Source: Phoronis australis
Taxonomy: Eukaryota; Phoronida; Phoronidae
Assembly: GCA_002633005.1 (NCBI GenBank)
Contig: NMRA01000887.1
Span: 64,001-109,141, forward strand
Length of the DNA: 45,141 nucleotides
Direction of reading: 5' to 3'
In this document: in pieces, positions 8,841 to 19,269 of the stretch
Numbering within the stretch: position 1 is the stretch's first letter
How the letters are laid out: each line of letters opens with the position of its first letter
The notes under the pieces: model-generated
The model's database searches: none
What the model saw: only the letters and a program-made list of their open reading frames with translations
Told to the model about the DNA's origin: nothing
Position numbers and translations under genes: made by a program

Positions 8841-11800
8841 AACAGCTGGGCTTCACAATTCACTAAGATACAAATTTGCTAACCGTCCAACTTTGGGAAG
8901 GACATTCACTCATTTATGCACTCGGTCCTATAAAATTCTTGTTCCCACACACTTTGACTTATTTAATCATCATTTGTTACTTGAAGAGCATCAAAAATTG
9001 CGCAGTCTCCAACTCCGAACCACTCATTAATTTGAGGTGAAACTTTTAGGTATGAATTACGGGATCCGAATTGGGCGTGTGCAGAATTGGCAACGGCTGC
9101 CGCTTCACTTTGGCTATTTAAGGGTAAGTGAAACGGATATAACTCCAAACGGGATGGTTTCATAAACAAAAATTGAACATATAACTGTGCCCCTATTTTC
9201 CTCGTTCACTATAAGACGGGTATCGTTATTTGCCCAAGTTCGCATTAACAACAATTTTCCAGGGAACTTCACTGCATGGATGATGTGCCCAAAAGATTGT
9301 TTTCTTATATTTTAAACAAAGATTTTATTTGTTTCAAAGGCAGGCCTATAATTGTTAACGTCCACAGATTTTGTCGTCTTGCCACAAAGCATGTCGAGAG
9401 CTTGTCCGTGGGTTCTCGAATTGCGCGAAACGCCACGAACTCGGGTCAGTCGAGATATTTTTTCTCTCAGGTATCATCTCGGATGCGTAAGTGGTCTGTG
9501 CACCGACCAGGGTGTTAGTATTCAGTCTATCTAAGGAGTAGGGTAGGTTACTTTATCGTTAGGCATTGGTTCCTACATCGCATTGTTCTGCGGATTATGC
9601 TGGTATTGCGTGTCTATGTGTGGAGTCTCGCCCCCGGGACACTTTTCATTATTTGAAAGAGAACTCGGCCTCCAATGGCATAAATTTTGACAATCGAAAC
9701 ATACAGTACCAACAACACAAGAACAGAATCACTTCGTTTCATAAATGAAAACTTTTTACTTCCATGTACATACATACGATGGCAACAGATTAGAGCAGGA
9801 ATTCAGAAATCCCTACCAGCAACGTGCAACGAGTACTTCCGACTGATATGCGTTCATTCAATACGGGCAGCAAAATCGAGCACAAGTAAGCGTTACTGCA
9901 ATTGAAGGCTGTTCCACCGAAATCCCTATGGGAGGGAGGAGCGGTCAGTTGAAATATGCTTTCAATCGCAACACGTCCCAATGTTGAGTAGTGGAGTGAT
10001 AACCTGCGATTGAATTAAAGAAGTCAGAATTTGGAAGGACCTAAGTGGTATTTTCTTTAGGGTTCTGTGACAGAAATGTTGGACGCTAACAGATATTCAA
10101 TGATTTTTAGACTTTAAACACAGTGAAGGGGATGCAGTTTTAAGTGTTATAATTTTGCCTGCAGGAGAAAAACAATTATATAATAACATGAAGTAAAACC
10201 ACCAACTTAAACAAAATACCCCAAAAATTGAAATCAGCGAACATGAGAGGGAAAGACTGAAATACTTAAATTTTCCCCAAGTATTGATAGGCGTTCTGTC
10301 AGCCGTGTTTTTATCGGTAATCAGATATTTTACATGCACTTTGATTGAAATATAATGCCTAGTTACTTAGCAAAAGCCAGCATCTCATTCCTCCGTGAGA
10401 TTTGCAGTAGTTATATTATAGAAAACAAATAAAAAAGTCACTTGCGTCTTGCAACACTGTCAATACTTCTTGACTGGCAATGTGATAGTGATCCAGAAAA
10501 GAAATTACCTTCTGGATATCTGCCTTGGCTATTTGTACTTGAACGACACACAGTTTCTCGTGTTAGACAGCATTACAATGCATTGTTTGTTACCTTTAAC
10601 CATAGAGCATCCATTTCTATTAAAGCATATTTTTTGTCAGCGTGAAATTTACACTTGTTACCAACAGACTGACTTTGTTTCCGAAACGACACCAAATCCC
10701 GGGGTGACAGTGAAAGACACCACAACACACACAAAATAGACATTTTTCATTTTTTATTTTTCCAGTTCCAGTGAGTAAGTAACAGGGGTCTGGGATCCCC
10801 TATCGTACTTTACAATCGTTAAGTGAAAATTGGCAACACAAATATACAGTGGAATTAATTTTTATAATGACAAAGAGAAAAACAGCAATATTACATAAAG
10901 TGACTGTGTTGTATACACTTCTGAGAAAGGAATGTAAAAAAACCTTTGCATACTATTTTTCCAAAATAGAGTTTCTCAAACAATCTTTATATTGCAGGAT
11001 TTTCTCTTCATCTATCTTACTTGAGAATTCATACAGGAAAGCCTATAGCTTGAGCATCAGATTATTACATTTACGAAATTTCAACATCTAAAGCAATACA
11101 ATGTTGAACTAATGGTAATTTCATCAATGGTGGGCACTGCTTTCGAAGAGGAAAAACTTTGACAAGGCAATAAAAAAACATTTTTTATACTTTTATCAAG
11201 AAAAACACAAAAATTACACTCAAGGTTGAAAGCTGAATTTTTTTGCAAACAGTTTGATATAAATATCATTAATATCGGTTCAGTCACGGCCAGTTAGCAG
11301 CTGAAAGTTTATCCCCTAACTATGGATAGCAAGAATTTACTGGTGATTGAAAAGTGTGTGAAGTGCTCGCAATACTTCGATATGTAAAAATATTCATTAA
11401 TGTCCCAATTTATGGTTGGATCATATTAATACAAAGCATAAAGTTTAGATTTTTCGCTGGAGTACTTTTCATTTTTCCACCACTTTGCACGCTAAAAGTT
11501 ATGACCTTGTGAAAATCACGAAAAATGGCAAAATTTCGCTCTGACTTGCTGAATTTTGGCCAGATTGATTTTCTATGTATTGCAGACGTAGTTACAGATG
11601 AGACATTACCACATTTAGGTCAAGCTAATATTCCTACAAAATCCCAAATTTCAAACTAAATTTTCCCGTGAATGACTGCGAATTCAACCAGATGAAAAGA
11701 TTTATCCAATTAATTCAACCGTTTCTTTGGGCCAAAAGTCTAGATTCTTGTGTTGAACTGTCACAGTATTCGGCTGATCAACAGCAACTTGTCAAGTTAG

Positions 11801-12154
11801 TTCAGGTGCGTTTCGTAGCAAAACTCGGACTTGTATGGCTGGTATAAGAATTTTAATTTGCAGTAAAACACGGCAAGTTAATTTCAAACAAAAATATTGC
11901 TCGAAATGGGCGAAAAAACGAAGGTATACCTTCGTTGCTACCCAACACACCGGAAATTAAGAATCCTCCTCACGTAGTTCGGGTTAGGTCGCGAGATATG
12001 ACGAGTCGCGAATCTCTTCGCGAGTATCTATGGTTACATAATGGTCTAAGCATCTGCTCCTAATTTGCACTTGATGACCTCTACAACATGTATGTACTTG
12101 ATGATCCCTAATTACTACTTCATAACCCCAAGCTTCGAGCTACAAACTTGAGTA
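8841..12154. other. No gene recognised
   Basis: AT-rich sequence with scattered short open frames on both strands. None shows a known domain, and I found no consistent splice sites, RNA gene or repeat with a second copy in the window. Confidence 0.45.
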
Positions 12155-12370
12155 CAAACTCGAGATTTCGAGTAAAACCTCGAGATTTCAAGTTCAAATT
12201 TGATGTCATGTGCACAGTAGGATTCCACAGTCATTCAAGTGCGTCATTATACTCGAGCAAAAAACTAGACAATTATATTAAGTTGGTATCCAAGTAGAGC
12301 GGACAATGCAAAGATATTTTAGAGCATAATATCATCCTTGCTTTCACTAGCGTGTATTTTGTTACAGAAA

Positions 12371-13122
12371 CATGCGTGCACCCAGCCTAAAATATAGGCT
12401 GTTGGGCTCGAATTTTTTCATGACAGCGTTTTCCCGTTCTGTGACGTAACCAGACGTAGGGGGTGGTGAGCGCGTGATAACATCTAGATTCTTTGTTAAC
12501 TACCAAGCACAGCCTTTCATCTGTTATGACGACAGGCTAATTATCTACGAGGCTTATTACAGATCACGTGTGAACACAGTCAAACCCAGTGTGAATTGGT
12601 GTATTCGGAAGAATAGATTGTCGTAACTTCGGTTGCAGTTGGGCGATTTTGGCGATTCAAAAACTAAACATGATCAGCATTTGACCAAGGTTTCAGAAAT
12701 GCTATTGGTTTATGTTCAAATATGTTGTGACTTAACTTTTATTTTTAACAGTACAGCCCAGTCAGGGCAGATACGATCGTATTGGATATTAGAGCAATTA
12801 TCGAACAAAAGAGAGCTGGCCCTCCTACCATAAACGTCAGAATGGAGTTAATCAGTCCTGTAAGATATTGGCGACACTGGGTAAACTTCCCAACTAGTTG
12901 TTGGGCTTTAGAATCGAACAAGTTGGAAGCAACAGGAAAACGCCGTAATGTGATAATGTGGACCTTTTACTAACAAACAACGGACTAAAAACGGGATACC
13001 ACGTTCAGAGCTCTGAATTGTGCATTCGCGCCTTTTGAGTGGACTTTTTTCTAGTTTTCTCGGAGTTTCTACTTCTCTTAGGCGGACCTTTTTGCCCACT
13101 TCACCCCCCGGGTGCGCGCATG
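12371..13122. mobile_element. Family B non-autonomous transposon (TIR CATGCGTGCACCC), 752 bp
   Basis: Left end CATGCGTGCACCC and right end GGGTGCGCGCATG are inverted repeats. AGAAA is duplicated exactly on both sides (12366-12370 and 13123-13127). The paralogous empty site near 22605-22615 (ACAGAAAAGACC) has AGAAA once. It is the longest family B copy here and contains no transposase frame. Confidence 0.8.
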
Positions 13123-13151
13123 AGAAAGAGCCTCCGTCATGCTATTCTTAC

Positions 13152-13327
13152 GTCTCGTGCGTCCACATCTTTCGATGTATTTTGACAAGGGAAAACTTCA
13201 AGCACTCGGTCGTATAAAGTTCTGTCATAAGACTGTAGTTGACTTTTTGTGGTCACGTGGTTGCGAACCGTCCATCTGGCGTTGCGGAGTATGACTTCAC
13301 GTTGAAAAATGCGCGGGCGCCTTCGGC
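13152..13327 (-). pseudogene. Broken copy of metallopeptidase exon 5
   Basis: Same acceptor (CAG before GCCGAAGGC) and a donor-like GTAAGA as true exon 5 (22654-22831). Relative to that exon it has a 2-nt insertion (after the GATGGA codons) and a 4-nt deletion (within the CAAAATAC...ATC stretch). Length is therefore 176 instead of 178 nt and the frame is lost, with an early TGA. No other exon of the gene is present nearby, so this is a partial duplication, not a second gene. Confidence 0.85.
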
Positions 13328-13594
13328 CTGAATTTAGTGGAGAGTGTAGTATTAGTAGTAATAACACGTCAGTCGATGGGAATAGCGGGCATTCTTATAG
13401 GTTGCATAAAACACTTAAATGTAAAAACAAAGACCCTTTTAGATAGGCGGGAACCCCGTCGTGTATCCCGCATATGTTCAAATAATACTGGACCTTGTTT
13501 TAGCCCATGAACACTTACCGAATAACATATCAATCTAAAAGAAACGGAATAACGTTCTGTTAACTTCGTCACTCGTCAAAAGTTTGGAGCAATA

Positions 13595-13805
13595 CAGTGG
13601 CAGATCTATGATTTCAGTAAGGGGGGGGTTTAGGATTCGAGAGAATCCGAGGCGCGTAGCGCCGAGGAGAAGGAAGGTCGCGAGAGGGTTTCCCTCCTCC
13701 CGTGTAAGATTTTTTGGGATTTTTTAGTAGCTAATTTCGTTTTTTGGCGATTTTTTTTCCAGTTTTTATTTTTGATCCTGTCCCGNCCCTGTAGATCCGC
13801 CTCTG
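13595..13805. mobile_element. Family A non-autonomous transposon, 211 bp
   Basis: Ends CAGTGGCAGATCTATG and TAGATCCGCCTCTG are inverted repeats; CAATA is duplicated on both sides (13590-13594 and 13806-13810). The paralogous segment near 23092-23105 lacks the element, which confirms insertion after the duplication. Confidence 0.85.
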
Positions 13806-13880
13806 CAATATTGAAAGTCCATCTTATGTCTGCTAACCACGCAAGCGCCACTAACCCTTGATGTGTCATTGAAGTAGTGC

Positions 13881-15544
13881 GAGAGGTGAATACGGATCAC
13901 ATTATTGCATAGCCGTATTGCAGTCGATTGATTCAACGCGTATGGGATCAGTAAATGATAATGTGTCAATTTAGCCGTGTGTTAAAAAGCGAGACATTTA
14001 GATGATGAGGTGGAATGGCGGAAAAATTAAAAAATGGGACAGTCCGCAAAGAGCGGGGCAATTTGGATGTCAACAACAGAAAGCTTTGGCCGTTTTTACA
14101 AGGTAAACTTTTCGTTTCTTTAACTTTATTTCACGGGCGTAGTCAAGTACTACAGATAAAGTAGGGAATATGTAAGTTCTTTCCGTAAAACAAATTAACA
14201 CGAATTCGACACCCAAAAATGTCTCGCTGAAAAACTCCAGGTATACAAAACGGGACATTTTAAGTACAGTTTGGCAACGTTCCTCCTACAAGAATGGCCG
14301 AAAGACCCATATAGACTATTTCTTGGGGAGAAATCAGTTATCTGACATGACAGCATCTGTAATCGCATTTCTAAAAGTGTTACCATGGCAGTTGATCATC
14401 CACCGGGTTCTCAAGGTTCCCATCAAGAGGTCGACACACTTCTTACCCTCCACTTAGCCAACTCAAATGGCAATGCATTGATCAGGGCTTATGACAGTCT
14501 TTATTGTAATCGTTTAGTGGCTGTTTGAAAGCGTTGTGATAACTATTTCTAGTTCATTTTGATTAAAGAAAATATTTTAAAAAGCATTGTTTAGTAGTCA
14601 ATATCATGAAAAGACTCTTTGGAAATCGTTTCCATGCTTCCTTGATAAAACACAAATTTAGGGGCCAGGTCTTTTTGCTGAAGCATCTTTCCTGTCTGCA
14701 ATTTCTATAGCTCGTTATACTACACTAGCTGCAGTCCTAATTATCACTCAATGGTTTTTGACACTTTTTGGTATTCTAAAGTTTTAGTATTATCAGGTAT
14801 TTTCCAAAATGCTTATTTCCGCTATTATCCATTTGGCGCTCAGTGTAACCCTATAGTTTAATTTAAACAAGGAGAGAGTTCAGTGGACTCGAAAGTATTA
14901 TGGAAATACAAGAATTCGCCAGTCGCCAACCGAAAATGGCCACGAACTGCAAACTAAGTACGTGATCACAACACCTTCCTTATTGAAATTCTTGATTCTA
15001 CGAAACTTTAACAAGATTTAACCGGGAACTTCATTATCAAATATTTTGTCACGACGTGACTTTAATCAGACAATTCAGTAGAAAAAAAACAAGTTTAAAA
15101 TAAACAATATTTAATGAAGCTTCAACAACTAATATGTATTATAACTGGACCATTGTGGATGTGGTACCCAAACTAATATTATTGAGTCAGAGTCCAGCTT
15201 ATCATTTCACACAGTTCGTGCACAGTGCACTTGTGGTCAGTGCCTTCCTGTTAGCATCCGTCTTTGAACACCTTCATCTTGCGGTCCCCTGACTTTGTCC
15301 GCTGAATTTCACTGTCGGCACAAACGTTCCACTGCGTCTAAACAGCTTCTAGACACGTCTACGCTTTATCACGGCTGGCCCTCGACTGCCGCACGGCCCA
15401 GGTCGAACATTTGAATGCACTCGGCCAACACAACAGTTCATTTACATATAAATGTCCCGACAACAATCACTGAAAACTGACGCCGCCCACGTAACAGACT
15501 GTGTTCACAATTGTCTGTTCGTTACATATATCACAGTTTCAACA
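13881..15544. other. No gene recognised
   Basis: Short frames only. No recognisable coding domain, RNA gene or repeat partner in the window. Confidence 0.45.
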
Positions 15545-16415
15545 GAATTAAGTGGTTGAGACTTCTGGGTCTGGCGCGCACAACCCGGAGTAGTGGCTTT
15601 TGTCACAGGCCATTTAATAACAAGTAACTTCTATTTTAATCATATGGGATCTTTTATTGTGGTACCTCGAACGTATGAGCTGGTTCCTTCATGGGCGTCG
15701 TCGAACACTTTCCAGAGGACAATATTAGCCTGTCATGTGTCGTTCGGTGTTCGAAGCGGTTCTATTGCTCGTTTTAAATCAGTTTTAGCTGGTACCTAGA
15801 ATATCTAGTCTACCTCGAATTTTCAATGGCACACGGTGACTGACAATTTGGGGGGTGGTTCTGGCGGGCAGTACCAAGAGTGCATTTTGTCTGCCATGGG
15901 CATTAAGTGACCAGTGACATGAATTAGATCACGTGAAATTGATTTTTGTGGTACTTCCAACGTATGAGCAAGCTTATTTTGGGGGATTGTTTTTGGATTT
16001 CTGGTGGACCCTTACCAGAATGCAATTTGTTTTGTCATGGGTCATTCGGTGTTCACTGCGGTACTGTTTTTTTAAATCAGTTTTAGTTGGTACCTCGAAT
16101 GTCTAATTTAGCTCACATCTTCAAGGGCATACAGTGGTTGACATTTTGGGGGTTTTCTGGCGGGCACAACTCAGAGTGTATTTTGTCTGTCATGAGGCAT
16201 TTAGTGACCTGATATACATGTATGTTGAATCATATGAAATTGTTTTTTGTAGTACTTCGAATGTATGAGCTGGGGTTCCTTCTTGGGTTTCTGGCGGACC
16301 CTTTCCAGAGAGCAATTTGTCTGTCATGTGTCATTTGGCGTTCAGTGCGGTACTAGTGTCCGTTTTAAATCGGTTTTGGTCGGTACCTAGAATATCTAAT
16401 GTAGCTCATTTTTGG
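15545..16415 (+). repeat. Tandem repeat, ~290-bp unit, about three copies
   Basis: Landmark CGAACGTATGAGC-like strings recur near 15668, 15957 and 16257, and GGCGGGCAC-like strings near 15573, 15863 and 16155, giving a period of about 290-300 bp. Other repeated blocks are TTTTAAATCAGTTTTAG, GGTACCTAGAATATCTA and TTTGTCTGTCATG. Units differ by about 15-20% by eye. No coding frame runs through the units. Confidence 0.8.
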
Positions 16416-17004
16416 TCCCTTGTAAGGTTCCCACGTGTCACATCCAGAGTGCAGACAACGGCAGACATCCATTTCTGTACATAGTGAGGTGGACTGTAAG
16501 TTCCCCTATGGTCAGATGTTGGTACCTCGTTCATCTATGCTAAGTGTTCTGGGCTGCCGGTCTAAATTCATTTTATTTCAAGAGAAAACAAGACGACGTT
16601 CATGGCACTCAAAAGTGTGAAACGGTGTGAAAGAGAGAGCTTAGATTTCAAATCCCTGTGAAAAAGTGATGTAACTTCAAAGAAAATGGTGTTTGTAAAA
16701 TAGTCGCTCACCTTCAATGATACATTACTTATATTTCTCACATGACCTGGAATGTGTTACGACACGACTGGTTAGTAACACCGAGCATGTAATTTAATGA
16801 TATTACATGGGCAAATCACAAAGTAGTACATAGTAGAAATCCATACGCTTTACATTTTATCGTCTGCAAAACACTAAAACAACCAAACGCGCACCAACCA
16901 ACAATGCCGGAATTCCAAGATGAGTAGGTTATGACTGACAAATCGGGTGTCGCAACTGTACGTACTCTCAGCCATAAGGACATGCAAACAACTTCTTTAA
17001 AAAG
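16416..17004. other. No gene recognised
   Basis: Unique AT-rich sequence between the tandem array and a family B element; nothing recognisable. Confidence 0.4.
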
Positions 17005-17151
17005 CATGCGCTCACCCACCCTAAAATATAGGGAGCTCGAATTTTGAGGTATGTGGACACCCAAAAAATGGGGGGTTCATTCGATCCCCCCCAAGCAAGA
17101 CGCCCCCCCCCCCCNNNNNNNNNNNNNNNCCCCCCCCCCCGTGCACGCATG
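17005..17151. mobile_element. Family B non-autonomous transposon, 147 bp, with gap
   Basis: Left end CATGCGCTCACCC, right end GTGCACGCATG, flanked by AAAAG (17000-17004) and TAAAG (17152-17156), a near-perfect 5-bp duplication. The core CCTAAAATATAGG is shared with other copies. A 15-N gap (17115-17129) sits in its poly-C tract, so the true length is uncertain. Confidence 0.65.
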
Positions 17152-17684
17152 TAAAGGGACCCATCTCTGGCGGCGTATTCACGTTCATTCGAACGGAGAC
17201 GAGCCCCAACTCAAGAAACGCCACGAGACTGCCTACCTGTGCTGTCTCAAGGTCAATTCAGTGCTCGCGCGCTGGAAAGCCTTCACGCGGCTGGCTGTTC
17301 TTTATCAATATTTTTTTAACTTTTAATGTTACAACTTCAAATACTATTTATTAGATTCTAACTTGAATATTTGCTACTAAAGCTGAATGCAATTAACTAC
17401 AATTGTTAAACTTAAAATATACCTTTTAACAAAAAGTCACTAAATAACTTTACGTGTTTTTACAAAAGTTGCGTCGTGTGGTTGAAAGTTTTACACACAT
17501 CGAGTTTTTCAGCAAAAAGCTCGTTTTACGGTTCATGTGAGAAAACAAATCAAGCCTCGGGATTTTGAAGAAATTTCCAAGAGGCTTTGCGCATGTCATA
17601 AACCTGAGACAAGTGTAGGATTCTCTATTAACACCTTATTATTTGACATAGGCAAACAATTGAATTTCGGGCCTCAATAGCGAG
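17152..17684. other. No gene recognised
   Basis: AT-rich unique sequence; no domain, RNA gene or repeat partner seen. Confidence 0.4.
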
Positions 17685-17835
17685 GCCTTCCATATTAACA
17701 TAGGTGCCTCGCCGAAAGGCGGTCGAACAGTGGGGCCCTTATATTAATATAGAGGGTGTCGCCGAAAGGCGGCCGGACAGGGGGCCCTTTTATATTAATA
17801 TGGAAGGCCCCGCCGGAAGGTGACTGACGAGCGAC
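17685..17835 (+). repeat. Short tandem array, ~59-bp unit
   Basis: Three imperfect units share TATTAATATA, CGCCGAAAGGCGG and GACAGTGGGGCCC. Each unit holds two small palindromes (TATTAATA and CGCCGAAAGGCG), so single-stranded copies would fold. Confidence 0.65.
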
Positions 17836-18049
17836 ACTTCACATGAAAAAATTCACGTCATTACAGCTTCCCGTTGTGGCACCTCAGCCCTATTGAAAAA
17901 TGATGAAAATGCATCAGAGCTGCCATTTTGAAAACAACTTCCAGTTAGGCAGCACTAGACAATAGCATTGTACTAAATTATCAGACGAAAAATTTCGAAG
18001 CAATTGGGCACCGCAAACGGCATACTTCTCACGATGTCTATTTGTATCA

Positions 18050-18900
18050 TAAAAATGGCCACCAGATGGCTCAAAATATGTCAAGTCCATCCGAAAACAG
18101 AAACATATCATCGTTTCTTTAATAGGAAGTAATTACCAATTTCGACAAAAATCTGTCAAGAACTTCAGAGAAACAAAGGTAGACCGGAAAATGGAATGGC
18201 CTCTAGGGGGCAATGCACCTGAAAGTTGTCAACGTCTGTTCTCCACATGATATGAATACACTTGCTAAATTTAATAAAGATCCTGCAGTAGGTTTAGGAC
18301 ATACAGCTACAGGCGCAAAAAGCTGCTGCTAGGAGGCGCCACAGTAGTCAGTCGTCATCGTCAACCGTACTCTTCATACTGAGAACAGACATTCCAATTT
18401 TCACATTGATAGAGGAGCAGATGCCAAAAAACCGATTGGAAAAACATAAATGGCCACTGGGTGACACAAAACGCCTCAAATAATTCCGAAAACAGGGAGA
18501 TAGTGTCATGTCATCAATAAACTACCACTAGGAGGTGCCACAGTAGCCAGAGTAATCAGAAAATCATCGTCAGGCTTTTTCTTAATAGTAAGAACATACA
18601 TGTCAATTTTTACAATCATCTTCAAGAGCGGGTTGGTTGATAGAGAGGCGGATGCCAAAAAACAGACTCAAAAACAGTAAAAATTGTCATTAGGTGGCGC
18701 AAAATACCTTGAATCCTTCCCAAACCAGGCATATAGCGTCATCCCACTAACAGATGCCTATGTGCCAAGATACAGAGATAAATGTAAAAAATAAATTGCC
18801 ACTAGGGGGCACGCCAGCAATCAGATCCGTCCGAAATTCGTCGTCTTCTGTCGCCATCTTCATATGAACCCATCTGCCAAATTTCATGAAGACACTTTGA
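18050..18900 (+). repeat. Degenerate tandem repeat, ~200-260-bp unit
   Basis: GCCACAGTAGYCAG (18330, 18537), GATGCCAAAAAACMGA (18420, 18652) and GGTGRCRCAAAA-like strings recur, together with the motif CCACTAGGGGG. Units are diverged and spacing varies, so this is an old array with no coding frame. Confidence 0.5.
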
Positions 18901-19156
18901 GGTTCAGAAGATACAGCTGTGGACGTCGGACGCTCAGACAGAGACGAAGGCAATGTACACCCACATATAAGTATGTGGGCGCATAGAAATGCGGCCTCTA
19001 TGAGCATTAGACTCTTACTTCGAAAACAAAATAGCCAACACGTCCGCCATCTTGAATCTGATCATGATGAACGACAATGGGCTTCTAGCACTTCAATGAT
19101 ACATTAGTTATATTACAGTAAAGTAATTGTCTGACAGCAATCAGCTAAGTCTGAGT

Positions 19157-19269
19157 CTAGCAAAATCGACAGCTCTTGGGACAATTCTGAATCATAGAGT
19201 CTCTTGAAAAGAAACATTGGCCAGTGCTCGCCCAGTACAAACATAGAGGGTGTCTGTCAGAACAGGAAC
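19157..19269 (-). CDS. Exon 7: second ShKT domain and stop
   Basis: Acceptor TTGTTTCAG precedes 19269. The exon supplies CSDRHPLC, YWASTGQC, NCPKSC and RFC, then TAG at 19159-19157. Its six cysteines match the ShKT pattern. The stop directly follows the last cysteine, so the domain closes the protein. Confidence 0.85.

Larger units (their letters stand above)
12155..13880 (+). repeat. Segmental duplicate A of the exon-5 region
   Basis: Matches 22295-23160 in the same orientation. Shared landmarks are the left block (GCGTCATTATACTCGAGCAA), CTTTCACTAGCGTGTAT, the exon-5 copy and the right block up to ATGTCTGCTA. Copy A is longer because transposons inserted at 12371-13122 and 13595-13805; copy B shows the unoccupied sites. 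Confidence 0.8.

Noticed and set aside
4320-8849. Direct repeat ACAGCTGG on both sides of the RAG1-like transposon (4320-4327 and 8842-8849) as an 8-bp target duplication
   Set aside because: It does not abut the inverted repeat on the left (13 nt intervene), CAGCTG is a common palindrome, and 8 bp does not fit the transposase type.
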